Assembly (NCBI GenBank): GCA_963920765.1
Contig: OY987246.1
Span: 24,065,167-24,129,166 of the forward strand
Reading direction: 5' to 3'
Source: Ulota crispa
Lineage: Eukaryota; Streptophyta; Bryopsida; Orthotrichales; Orthotrichaceae
DNA length: 64,000 bases
Under the pieces are notes generated by a model. It had not been told where the DNA came from, did no database searches, and saw only the letters and a list, made by a program, of their open reading frames with translations. Within the stretch, counting starts at the first letter, position 1, and each line of letters starts with the position of its first letter. Shown piece by piece: positions 12,101 to 33,758 of this stretch. The position numbers and the translations under genes are program-made.

Positions 12101-13137
12101 TGTAAGGGTTTGAAAGGTATATATCTCATATAATTATCTTTAATATGCACTATAGGTAAAAATCCTACCATTTTGATTTGTTCAAAGATAAAAACAAGTA
12201 AGCATTATGTACTTTGTATTTTTTTTTATAGAAATGTAACATTGTCCATGTGTTACCAGTTGATGCCCTAAAAAGAGCTTTGTATGATTGCAAAGCAATG
12301 TTGAAATCAATTATAGAGCTACATCCTCTTTTTACACACATGTTGGTATAGATTTTGACACTAAAGTAATGTTAGAGTGAATATTGTTTCAATGCCAAAA
12401 TTTCCAACTTTCAAATCATGTAATAATGATGTAATGTGCAATTCCATGTAAAATATCATATTGACATTGAACATGAATTTTTTGTACAAGGCCCATGAAG
12501 TAATAAAAGAAATACGTTAAATCATCTGAATCAACATTATAAGAATTGATAAGTGGGACTTCTATAATGAGACCCTAGTAAAACTTTACCTAAAAATGAT
12601 TCAATCCGAGGGCACCAGTTCCAAACCCTATACACACTATCTAGAAATCCCTTTTTTGGAACTTTGAAATACCATTCATTTTTGGACAAAACATTGCTGG
12701 AGTTTGACAATTAAGTTACTATATAAAACCTTTCTAAACTAATAGTGTATGCTTGGAACCGGGTGGTTCATTGTTTGGGAAATATTTGATATCAATGGGT
12801 TGATTTCCTTCAATTCTTGTATTGAATTGGTTTACCAAGGAACTGTGTTAGATATTTTCTTTATTTTATACTATAAATGATTTTTTTAAGATTTTTATTT
12901 GATTTTCTAGGTGATGTTTGTACATTGCAAATAGTTTTTTATGAGTTCAACTACCTAGCTTTGAACTAGCTGCTGGTTCTTCTTGGACCTTGGGGTGGTC
13001 AATATTAATTTATGAAGAAAATTAGCTTATATAGTGGGGTGGGGAGGGGGTAGGGCTGTATTGAGTTTTTATATTAGCTTAGAGGGGATATTAGTTGGTG
13101 CAATTCTGAGTTCAGGTTATTCTGTAGACTGTGGGGA
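9125..13137. other. AT-rich intergenic DNA, no gene seen
   Basis: No open frame here has a recognisable domain or exon structure. About 9960-10700 on the plus strand is strongly depleted of G relative to C, and from about 10850 the balance reverses. No clear inverted-repeat element or tandem array was found. Confidence 0.5.
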
Positions 13138-15064
13138 TTATAAGGAAATTTGTACAACCATGTAGCTAGATTTCACATTTTTTGTGTTGAAAGTTGCCTG
13201 AAAGTGGACTCTATCTATAAAAATAACAAGAATATCATACAAAAATTTGCCAAAGTTGACGGCAACCAAACCCATGAAGGCACACCAGCTGAAAATGAAG
13301 AATGAAGAATGAAAAAGAGAACGACTGCGCCCCAACTCCCAAGGATCTTCTGGCACACCGCAGGCACCAATGGGCTTCGTTCCCCCGGCCACGTCTTCTC
13401 CCGCCAAATATGAGGCTTTTGAACGAAGCCCCCGCGCTCGAACAAGCCCGCTCGCCGCTGCCCTACGGTCTTCCGGGCCACCCTCCACCGCAAAGTCGTG
13501 CTCTTGCACCCGATTCCTTCGACTCCTCAACGTTCATACTTGCCCGATCACCCGCCGAATCGCCGGTCGTCGCCTCTCGCACCGCTGCCGTTGTTGCTCA
13601 CTCTCTCTAGAACCTTCTCGTGCTCGCTCGCTCTGCGGAGCTCGCCGTGTTGTCCCTGCCATTATTGTCACAATTCTCGTTGTTTCATGTCGTCCTCTTA
13701 CATTCCCGGCCATTTGACGTTCTTCGAGTGCGAAGGGATTAGGTTCCGAGCTGATTTCTCCTACTATAGACCATTGCCGTTTTAATTTGAGTCTATTTGG
13801 AGGTGAACCGGAGGTATCCTGATACGGCGGAGGTTTTTTATTTTTGAGGAGGTCTCGCCGTGCAGTGAAAGTGGTCCTGCAGTGAGGTCCTCGGCTTTAA
13901 TGGTTTAACATTACCGATATTTGATGGATTTGGTGAACGGCGGCTTCATTTCGACGAGCAATGTTGCAGCTCCGAGCCGATGCCTGATTTCGGGAGTGCG
14001 TGCAACAATTGAGTAGAGAATTCCTATGAATGCTAATGCGAGAAATTCAGAGCGCTGACAATGCAGAGGTTCTTCTTCCTAAGACCCTAGTGTGCTTGAG
14101 ATTCCTCACTTTTGCTGTTTTAAGAGATTTAAATTAGAGAGCGATTAAGATGATCTGCTTGGATTTATTCTTGGTGTACTCTTCCATAATTTATTCGCGG
14201 TTTTTTAAAATTTCTATGGTGAACTTTTTGCTCAATACTAAAATTTACATGTGTTACAATTATCGTTAATATGATGCTGTGGAGGGGAATGAACTTGGAC
14301 TTGCCAGCTGTTATATATTTTTTCTCTTGTCTTTTTACCTGGTTAGGTCCGATAATACGCACTTGAAACAAATATGATTCATGAAATCAACTTGATTCGT
14401 GAAACGTGGCTCCTTGATGACCTTTTAGGTTCTATATCGCGTGTAGAGTCTGTCGTGACCTACTCAAGGCTCTTTAGAAGGTGGAGTCATAGAAACCTTA
14501 CGGAGAATATGTGGTTAAAATCGGCTGTCATTTAAGGATGCATGGATTATGTACAGTGACCTCGTTTGTCTGTAGCTGTTTCTTCCTTGTAATATCAAGA
14601 TGAAATCCGAATTTGCATTATCATGATCTAAGTTTTCCAGTATAATGACTAAGTCTCTCACAGAATGTAAGTGGCAAGCACAATGCAAATTGAGCACTAG
14701 TGGGACTATAAGAATAATTGCGAGGAACATATATTTTGTGAAAGCTATCCCAGCAAGCGTGGTATAGGATGCGGTCTGATACTTTTCTTGTCGCGTCATT
14801 CTCTGATCATCATTTAGCATCAATGTGTTGTGGCATTCTAGGTCCTGCCCTGCTCACCCGGTACATGAATTATAATGTCCAACTTATTTGTAGAGTCGAT
14901 TATTCCACATGCTATCAAGTAGTGATTTGGTATAAGTCCAGAATCCGCGTGGTCGATCAACTTGTTCTCTAGATGTCATTGTCTGCTCATCGCAAAATTT
15001 TATAGGAAGACATACTTATTGGCAGTTTTCTCCTTCTTGATGATGGTTTCTTTTGTCTATACAG
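13138..15064. promoter_or_regulatory. GC-rich 5' region and probable first exon(s) of the RECQ4 gene
   Basis: G+C rises sharply at 13320-13720, as at the 5' end of GSH1, and the reading frames across it are low-complexity. The first firmly resolved RECQ4 coding exon (15065) begins in the third base of a codon and has no in-frame ATG near its start, so at least one upstream coding exon must lie here. One possible site is the ATG at 14061, which gives 8 bases to a GT at 14069 and the correct phase; this is unproven. The ATG at 13924 (24 codons to a GT at 13996) has the wrong phase. Confidence 0.5.
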
Positions 15065-24646
<9,582 letters not shown>

Positions 24647-25119
24647 TGATGGAACGTGCATTTGCTCCTGTCAAGAAGGCAGGGCAAATTGTGTGCACTC
24701 CATTAAATCAGGTGACATCAGACGTTTCGTTGAAGATTTCTGATGAGTCCTATGTACATGCTCTTTCCCCTTTCTATTCCAATATCCAGATGAACCATTT
24801 CTGTGCTGCTGTACCATTTGTCTTAGAGACGCCCATGTCACACGTGATTCCTGCTCACAGAGCAACTGGATGGGGTTGTAATTATAGTCCAAGATAGAGA
24901 CGGCTTCATTTTAGGGAATTGAATTTCCGGAAATTTAGAGAAGATTTTTTTGTAGAAAAGTTGTAGATTTCTAGCACGTATCTCTGGAAGTATTCATGAA
25001 TGTAAGTGGGCATGAATTGTGCATGAAGCGAGCTTATTTATGTTGCTGCAACTGGGGTGTTTTCTGCTGTCTGCCGGAGTATTATCTGTTGTACGTTCTC
25101 TGAGTTTGGGTTTGGTTGC
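24647..25119. other. 3' flank of RECQ4
   Basis: This is the probable 3' UTR and downstream flank of the helicase gene. G+C falls steadily toward the TTAA element that starts at 25120. No gene is recognised. Confidence 0.5.
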
Positions 25120-25770
25120 TTAACCCTTCAACGCCCCTGGAATTTTGGAGTATCTCAGAATTTGCTTGAAAGTGAACAAAATGCTGGCATTTTGATCAAT
25201 CTTATCAATTTTTTTTGAAATGTAACTATACAAATTCAAAGTAGACATGTTATAGATTGCATACAAAAAGAAATCACAACTATATCACTTATGGATTGAA
25301 GGATTATAATGTTTGATCATGAGGGTGTTAAAACTGTGAAAGTGATTTGAAGTCTTTCAATCCTCTTTTTGCATCTCAAACCTAAAATTGAGGGTACCAA
25401 AAAAATATGAGTATGTAAAGTATAACATGCATGACCCCAATCAATTTACGTCTTCTCAAAATCTATTCTACAATTTTTTTAAATGAAATTTTAATGCAAT
25501 TTTTTCTCCAAGTTCTAGTGTACTTGAGGCTCATTTCCAAAAGCCTTCAACACTAGAAAGTGAAGATATGCAATGGACACCCTTGTACAAAATCTTGAAT
25601 AAACAAATCATGTTAATTCATTTTCAAGATCAGACTCTTGATGTTGAAACTAGACTTCAACAACAATTTAGATATAGTAACAACCACACAAAATATTGAA
25701 AAAAATTTCTGTATTCTTGAACAAAATTCAAAGGGGCAAAATAATTGCCCCTCGGGCATTGAGGGGTTAA
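25120..25770. mobile_element. TTAA-flanked element F (651 bp)
   Basis: It starts TTAACCCTTCAACGCCCC and ends GGGCATTGAGGGGTTAA. It is the reverse-oriented, uninterrupted relative of element B: reading F backwards gives B's outer parts. The region 25470-25490 (reverse complement AATAGATTTTGAGAAG) corresponds to the point where B carries the Stowaway-like insertion. Its right TTAA is shared with the next element. Confidence 0.8.
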
Positions 25771-26724
25771 CCCCTATAGGACCAAGTGGCTGTTCAACAA
25801 CCACTTGAGAACTCAGGTAGAGTCATATGAAGTTAATTTTTATTGGATGTTCTCAAAATTGTTACACAATGTGCAAATATGTATCTCATAAGCAAAGATG
25901 TAATTTTTTCCCCAATTAGATGCCCGGTTCAAAAGTTATGTTACCCAAAAGAATTTGGGCAGCTTGGGCAGCTTGGGCATCTTTGGAGAATCTTATGCTA
26001 AAACTCTCATCAACATTTGAAATTTGGCAAGTATATAACCAAAAATATATAATGTACAATTGTCAAAAAAAAAAATTGAGCTCTCACATCACATTTTGAA
26101 GGGAGTCAAACTTTGTTAACTATGTTTGGGTAGTTTCAAGAAATAAAAAATTCCTCTAACTTTAGGCTTTATTATCTTTCAATTTATAAATCCAAAACTC
26201 TTGAATTTTTTTTTCACATATTCCAAATGATTGTCTCTAACTTTTTGCTGTTTGGATTTCAAACAAAAGACTTCCTCATTGCACAAGAAATCATGAAATA
26301 ATGACTAATGTATTGCCAATTCACTTTACCTTCTTGCATTGCAAGGTGATTTAGAATAAACTAAATTCTATCTTTGCATCTGAAAATTTTCATGAGTGAA
26401 CCTAACATCATATGCTTGTGAATGGTCAAAAAGCTCAAATTTGTGTAGAGCAAAAAATTTACCTTAGGAAGGGTCAAAGTCTGCTAAACTTGTTGTGCAG
26501 GAATGAAAGAAAGTTATTTTTCTCACTTCAATCCTTAGAATCTTACAATCCGTGCAGTTAAATGGGCTGAAATTTTTAGCACACATTAACTTATCTATTT
26601 GACACACTTTTGTACGGTTGGAATTGAGAAAAAAGTTTTAATTTTCAACTTTGGGCAATGCACTAAAAGTTGGCAGTTTCTAAAAAAAATTCTCAAAAAA
26701 CACCGTTGGTCCTTTAGGGGTTAA
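25767..26724. mobile_element. TTAA-flanked element G (958 bp)
   Basis: It starts TTAACCCCTATAGGACCAAG and ends TTGGTCCTTTAGGGGTTAA. It abuts element F through a shared TTAA (25767-25770). No coding capacity is recognised. An 11-base GGGCAGCTTGG-type phrase is repeated near 25960-25980. Confidence 0.75.
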
Positions 26725-28549
26725 GTTGATGGTTTTACCAAATGTATATACAGTATGACGTCTGATCTATTCTAGGCAACAAATCTTTACAGTAATTGTC
26801 GGATGCCTTGCCTGAGTAGTACCTAAGTTGGTGCTGAGACCCACCTCTACTAAGTACTCCATTGTACAAATTTAGCAAAACTTCTACAACAACATTTCAA
26901 TTGCCACAGAGCACGTGAATATTAGTGTTAAATTAAAAAAAAGCACATCTAGCAGCATTTTAGGAATAGTTACCAGTAATTTCAGCCACTTTATCTAACT
27001 GAAAATCACATTTGGACAATTGAAGACTTTTGATGGAGTTAAAAACAGAAGTGCTTGTTGACCATTGTGAGAGGATGATGGTTGCAACTTTGACTTACTT
27101 TCGAATTCACTTACAAAGAAATTGGAGCAAAGTTTGAGGCGTCTTTGCTATCATTGAATTTGGCCCAGTTTTGGCTAGCTCAACTAGTGCAACAAGCCTT
27201 GTGAAACTTAAGGAGTCCTAAAGCCTGTGGGTTCAAATTGAGTTCTTTATATGTAAAATTTAACTTCACATGATTTTTTTAAACAATTCCATTATTAGTA
27301 GTTATACTAATTATGAAAACATTTAGAACAATGTGTATATGTTAGCATAAGTGGAAATAATCGTGTTAAAATGATTAACACTTTCCTTTTTACTTCGTAA
27401 GACGGAACAATTTGTTTCTGCAAGAAATTATGATTGGGTTCAAAATAAAGTTGATTGTGTTTTAGAAAAGAAGTACACTAATTTTACATTATTTGGAAAA
27501 GCACAAGACCAGCTTTAGAAAAATAAATAAAAACCTAAAGATGTCTTGCCAAGATTGAAAATAAAATTGCTCTTGACTCTTCTACATGTTCACACCTAGG
27601 AACTTTCTCTAGCACCTCCTAGGCACTTAAATAAGCTTTGCAAGTGGTTTTTATTAGTATGAGGGCTTCTTTGCAAAAAACTTCAGCATTACATTTCCAA
27701 AAAAAAATCTACCCGTAATGATCTAAAAGAACAAATCTATGCATGGAAAGCACAAACCAAATTATGGTATCTAAATTTCATGAATAAAAAACTATGTACA
27801 AGGCTCAATAAAAAGCGTATTTTTAATAGCGTTCATTAAAAAATGTTACAATCTATACTTGAGTCCAAAAATTAAATACTTGCTTTTTAGGGTCATTTGT
27901 AAAGGCAAAATTCAAGCAGCATTTGACGAGCAAAACAAACTAGCAAGTTTGTGTTATTGAATGGAGTTTGTTGCAGTATTACTTCTCTAATTTCCAAGAG
28001 ATGTTATTTGTCAAGCAAATTGTCATTTAAAATGTAACATCCTTTTATCCAAATCTCATTGGATAGGGATAGCCATTTGACAAATCAACATTGAATTGTT
28101 GCTCACAAATGTTGTTTATAGTCACTATTGAGTGCCTCTTTTTATTTTTTAAAACCTACTTTTTCCTATTTTTTCATTTGTTTCATGTTTTAAAAGTAAC
28201 ATATGCAAAAACTCACTTACAACAATGTTAACAACCCTTACAAAAGTGAATTGACACCATCATTGTCATCATCCTATCAAAATGGCTAGGTTTTTTGATG
28301 CCAACAACAAGGAATCCTTTGTTCCTCTTACCCCATAGTTATTAGAAAGCATTTGATGACAATAGTATAATCATTACATATCAAAGGACAACTTTAAATA
28401 TATTATTTTCAGTAGTTTACATGTTGCATATTGTGGATTCATATTCATCACAATAATGTATCTCAAAATCATCATGACACAAATGAGGGACTTTTGTCAA
28501 GCTAAACATTTGTACAAATTACTAAAAAGAATTTTTTTGTAAGTATAAA
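26725..28549. other. AT-rich intergenic DNA, no gene seen
   Basis: I found no exon-like frames and no clear terminal repeats in this stretch. Confidence 0.4.
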
Positions 28550-28992
28550 GGATTGTTTCCACTTGCTCTTATGAGCAATGTTAGGTGAGTATTAGATGGT
28601 CCAATTTAATTATCAATCCCACTTTAGTCAGTAACTAAGAACCAAACCTAATTGGCAAGGTTCATGATAGTAAGTGGCATTGGTTTCAATATGTAGAAAT
28701 TGTAGTAAACTATGACCCCATAAATATATTTTTGCTAAAAATCTTCAAGTCCAAAATTAAGAGAAACAAAGATTTGATAGTACTAATCATGGTGTTATGT
28801 AAAATTGGTAAGGATGGTGAATTAATTGATACTAGTGGCTTTAGCTTTACCAATAGTGTGAATAACAAGTACCAAAAGTACTTGTCACCCTTGCTAAACA
28901 GAGATAACATCTACAAACCCTTTGTGCACCTACTTTATTATTCTTAACAAAATAAGTATTAACTTTTTACTATAAGCAAGTGGAAACAGGCC
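28550..28992. mobile_element. Possible TIR element with GTTTCCACTTGC ends
   Basis: The left end GGATTGTTTCCACTTGCTC (28550) is the inverse of AGCAAGTGGAAACAGGCC (28975-28992), with a few mismatches over about 21 bases. The right end is directly followed by the TTAA element at 28993. The target duplication is unclear, so the call is tentative. Confidence 0.45.
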
Positions 28993-29880
28993 TTAACCCC
29001 TAAAGCCCAAAAGTCCCCTTGGGGAACTTTTGGGATTTTGGGTAGGCTCGTGTGACTTCAAATTTTTACATGATTTTTTGAAAGTTTTTATGAGTGTGTA
29101 GGAATGTATAAGGTTTGTGGGATGCAAAAAATCATGTGATTATGTCACTTGGGTCACAAGTTATGGGCTTTTTTTGGCCAAAGGTAGATCGAGGGGTAGC
29201 TTGGGCAAGGGAGAAAATATTGACTTTGAAGGGGGGAGCAAGGAGGGGTTGCCACATGTTGCTCTAGTGGTCTCCATTATTCCCTTTGCATTTCCAATTA
29301 GGAGTTCAAATTGGGCTTTGGGAGCTTCTAAATTTTTGGATTTTTGAGGTTTTTAACTTCTTTTGTTTCTTTTAACATTTGAAGAACATGTTCATCTTCA
29401 AACACACCATTTGGATTTGCCATGTTTAAAAACATATGGTGGGAAACTTCACTCAAAAATGTCATAGTGTATTTGTAAAACTTGTCATATAGTGACATTG
29501 CAATATTTTTTAAGATGTGTTCCATGTCTTTGATTGCCTTGAAAATTGGTGTACAAAGGTCAAACTGGATTACTTATAAGACAAAATTACAACTTCAAGG
29601 TTTGTAGTGCAAAAAAATCAGCAAATGTCAATCAAAGCCATCTGAAAAATTTGGGCACAATGGAAAAAAAAAAATTTTCCCTTCAAATGCTCATAACTTT
29701 GAATCCGTACCGTCAAATGTCACAAAAATTTTACCACTCCTACAAACGCATTATAAGATCCTATGGTTAAATTTTCAAGAACATTTTGTTCATTTTGTTG
29801 ACTTTTTTGGTGAACGCAGCAATAGCGGCAGTTTTGAGTGGTTTTTGCCAGAACATTGGCCTTGGTAGTTTAGGGGTTAA
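28993..29880. mobile_element. TTAA-flanked element I (888 bp)
   Basis: It starts TTAACCCCTAAAGCCCAAAA and ends GGCCTTGGTAGTTTAGGGG plus TTAA. An identical 17-base phrase GTGGAAACAGGCCTTAA lies on both sides (28980-28996 and 29881-29897). Near its right end (29757-29765) it contains the GATCCTATGGTTAAATTT phrase found, with small changes, in other members of the family. Confidence 0.75.
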
Positions 29881-30949
29881 GTGGAAACAGGCCTTAAGTG
29901 TAAACCTGGATTCGGTTACTGAAGCTGCCACCCACATTGCCCCTAAAAACACACAAAAAAGATCCTGCCCACATGTTCCCCCCGACGTACCCTTCGTGTA
30001 CACCTCCCAGCATGGCCATTTCCATGCATCCTTTCAAGTAAAGATGCTTTTAGCATTACACGAAAGATGCGGTACCAAAACATATGCAACACCCCAAGTG
30101 CAATGCAGTGCAAGGTCATACCCAGAGTGGCCAACTCAGATGTAACACACCACTCACTCGCGAATGCTAAGAACTCTTTTTTGCACCTTTTAGTCTAAAT
30201 TGAACCTAGTAAGTAGTACGGGCAAACGCATAAAAGAGGGGGACATATTGAAAACCCATCCATCACACAACGTGTGAATCTTGAAAAAAACACCTTGAGG
30301 TGCTTGTGGAAAGATCACCGTTGCTCAGGGTCACCTTCACCGAACAAGCGAACAAAAAAAATACCCAAAGCTTGGGTGAGCATGCAAAATGTTGGAATTA
30401 AATTGTCTGATGGTAATTCACTCAATGAACTTAAAGTCTATGAACTTTGAGGTAAAGTAGGAGGTCCATAACCCGACCAATTAAGCCTACCTCAGACATA
30501 TGAAAGAACATGTCACTCATTCCTAGAGAGGGAACGAAAGAACATGTCACTCATTCCTAGAGAGGGAACGCATTTAGAACACGGTCGCTTTAGAACCGAC
30601 TACCTTAGTTAGAGCACCACAGCACATTGATAGTTCAAAGGCCAAAAAGTTACATCACCATTACCTGCACAATACACCTTCTAATCCCTAAACATTCACC
30701 AGTATGTATGTAGAGAACTCTAGGTAGTATGTATCGTAGACCCGTGAATGAAGGAGGAGATAGAATTGAGCATTTCATTGGAAGTAAAATACCAAGTATG
30801 GCTGGAAGGCAAGCAAACCTCTCAAATCTTTGTTTATTTATTTATTTATTTTCACAAAACACGTATATTTTATCCTCACAATCCAACAAGAACTCTTCTT
30901 TCCAAAGAGAAAAAAACAACTGAGAGAAGGATTGAAAGGGGTCGGGGGT
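29881..30949. other. Region downstream of glyoxalase I
   Basis: Open frames at 29.8-30.1 kb on both strands show no domain. A 35-base unit is tandemly duplicated at about 30503-30571 (shared phrase AACATGTCACTCATTCCTAG). Near 30831-30850 the minus strand reads as overlapping AATAAA hexamers. Confidence 0.5.
30831..30850 (-). terminator. Run of AATAAA polyadenylation-type signals
   Basis: The plus strand reads TTTATTTATTTATTTATTTT, which on the minus strand is a chain of AATAAA hexamers about 100-120 bases beyond the glyoxalase I stop codon. That position fits a polyadenylation signal. This is inferred from position and motif only. Confidence 0.5.
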
Positions 30950-33758
30950 TTAGGAGGAAGAGGGAGGGGGGCCATTGATGAGGCCGGACATGCGACCCAC
31001 GTCGAAGATCTCGATCCAGTAGCCATCCGGGTCCTTGATGAACGCAAGCCCCTTCATCCTTCCTGCCACGTCACCACCAGAACCCCACCACTCTTGCATC
31101 AGTCTCTTGAGACATTTCCATAAACCTTTGCCAGAACCTTACCCCATTTTGACTCAAAAAATTGGGTGAAAAAAATAGATGAAATCGCCAAATCCCTCTC
31201 AAAAAGTGCCAAATCTTGTACAAAATTTACTAATATTAGTCAATTTTATGGATGAACGTGCACACACGGATATTTATATCCATTTTTTTCTTTACATGTA
31301 GCTTGACCAGTGAAAATATATAAACAACAAAAAAATTAGAAAAACAGAAAACAAGGAACAGGAAATAATAGAGAAAACAAAATCGTTCCTGAGTGGTGAG
31401 AGTGCAACTTTACCGTCATCTGGGCGCTTGGCAAACTCAACTCCGAGCTTCTCAAAACGTTCACAGGCTTTGTACACGTCATCCACAGTAATTCCAATGT
31501 GGCCTACAACACCAAACGAACACCTCAGCTCTTCTCCACCATTCCTTCTTTTCGTACTCATTTTGTTGTTGTTGCTCAAATAAAAGGCAAAAATAAAAAT
31601 AAGGAGTTCAACCTTGTTTTTTCACAAGTGCTGTTCTACACACTTCGGAATCTATTTTCAAAAACTGATTTCTGCCACGATATGCAACCTGGATTTGCTT
31701 GAAACAACAGAGCTTGTTGTGCAAAATAAATAAAAAGCAAGACGTGTTTCCTCAATTTATTGCACCTTAACAAGAAGTTTCAAAGCAAAAAAGTTTGAGG
31801 AGAGTTTTGAAAACTAAGCACATTTATGAACACGTACCGTAGCCTCGTGGATCACTATTCCCGTTGTGATAGCCCTTGAAATTTGAATCCGATTCAGTCC
31901 CCCAGTTACTGAAACCCACAAAAAATTTAATTGCCATCACTTAGTGTTAACTTTTTAACGACAAAAGTTCAAAAAGGTTTTAAAAAATGAATAAAACCTG
32001 GATGAAATAACGGTCCAATGCAGGGGCGATTGTGCAAATGAAGCTTACTGGGTGAGCTCTAAGGTAGCTTTGCATTTGAATAAGAAGGCTGATTTTTCTG
32101 CCGAGTCGGTAGGGATGGACTCCGGGCTCTGCAATAATCAGATCACTTTGAACGGTTTTAGGTACTTTCTGCAACCAATGACAAAGCTGAATAGAAAAAC
32201 ACGCTTGAACCTCACTGTTTTGCAAAAAAAAGCAAAATCCTCAAGAACAAACATCCCTAGTTCAAAACCTCTATTATATACTACAAGGTAGACATTTTCT
32301 CAAAAATATCTAAATCTTTAGACCTCGATCTCATCCACAAATCTTCATCAAAATCAAGCAAGTGAACGTTCCAAAATCTCACAAATGAAACACACAATAA
32401 ATTATTGAGAAATTCAACATAGTAAAAGTGTCAGTTTTTGCGGTGGGTGGTTTAAGAGATTCCACACTTGACATGCAACCCCGTATGTTGAGTTACAGAA
32501 CAAATTAAATATCTCACAAAGAGGAATTCAATAAACACACTCCTACTTCCTAATCCTCAAAATTGGGAACATGGTGACTGGTGGCAGTTTTGGTTGGTTT
32601 TATTGTGAAGAATTTAGAGGCTATGTTGTTTATAAACCCCAACAGTTTCCAAATCCCCAAATCTCTCGGATGTCATTGAAGTTAGTCATACTAAAAAGGA
32701 CTAAGAGTAGATTTAAAGCAGCAGCAGCACATTCTTTGCAAAAACCCAACATAAAGGCACTCACCTCATAACCAAGGAAGTACAAGCTGAATTTGGCCTC
32801 TTCGAAATCAAGTCTCTTGAGAAGCCTGCATCGCCCAAACAACCCAACACTCTTCGTTACCGACACTAAAAGGAATCTCATGACACCACGTGCTCAATCC
32901 ACGTGCGGATGGAATTAGGGTTTAAGGGATGAATGAGGGTTCAGCATCTTACGTCATTCCCAAAACCTTTGAATAAAATTCCAGGCTTGCTACAGGGTCC
33001 TTGATTCTGTACATCTGCAATGTCACACAAAACCAGCCACAATTGGAAAACATAGAAAAAGAGCAATACCTACTACCCTAAATGCGACACTCTAGAATCT
33101 TGCATTAGAACTCATGTGAATTTTATATAAATTTTTGGCGGGTAAAACAGACCCGTCTTTAAAGCTTGCCAACTTCTAAAAATTCAACCCCTGTTGATAT
33201 AGAAACTGTGCTTAGCTCTTAGGGTGTCGCAAATTAGGTATGGATGCTGTAAAGATCTTGGTCAAGGGTTCCTTTGTATCCAACAAAACTCTTCTATATT
33301 GAAATCTTGCGAGATTAAACCACTTATACTTTGAAATCTTGCGAGGGCACATTTTGATGTGTTATTTTTGTAAAACCTTTCACAAAGCCATTTTGTAGAA
33401 GGCAGTCCTATCCAAAATACTAAAAATTAATCTTCATCATCGACCAAGTGTCTTTACAAATGTCTGTGGATTTAATGAAGTTGTGGTTACGTGGATTCCG
33501 CAGCCTGTGCCGAATTCTGGCCAACCTCTGAGGAGCAAGCCGTGGAACCTAAAAGTGAAACCAGCTTGTTTTCCCAAATTGCCCAAGCTCGGAGGACTTG
33601 CCCACCCCTACTCATACATGCAATGAATCCAAGGAACACCTAGATGACGAGACGGGGAGGCTGCTTACGGTTTGCTGGACGTGGTAACTTTTGGTGACGG
33701 CATCGGGAGTGTCGCAATAGCCGGGGTTGTTAGCGGAGGACTCCGGCCCTGTCGACAT
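30950..33758 (-). CDS. GLYI: Lactoylglutathione lyase (glyoxalase I)
   Basis: It converts the methylglyoxal-glutathione hemithioacetal to S-lactoylglutathione, the first step of methylglyoxal detoxification. Seven minus-strand exons: 33758-33669, 33014-32953, 32825-32765, 32128-32049, 31908-31838, 31503-31414, 31062-30950. All are GT-AG with agreeing phases, giving 567 bases and 188 residues, close to the single-domain human and Arabidopsis GLYI3-type enzymes. Recognisable blocks are [59 protein letters not shown] and [14 protein letters not shown]. The four metal ligands of the family are present: Gln29, Glu95, His123, Glu169. The loop at 72-84 ([13 protein letters not shown]) corresponds to the variable segment of the family. 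The ATG at 33758 is chosen because it gives family length. The frame stays open upstream through a poly-Ala run to a TAG at 33860, without another ATG, so a longer N-terminus would need an additional exon. Confidence 0.95.

Noticed and set aside
13302..13785. Three overlapping plus-strand frames upstream of RECQ4
   Set aside because: They lie in the GC-rich promoter or leader and do not connect in phase to the first resolved helicase exon.
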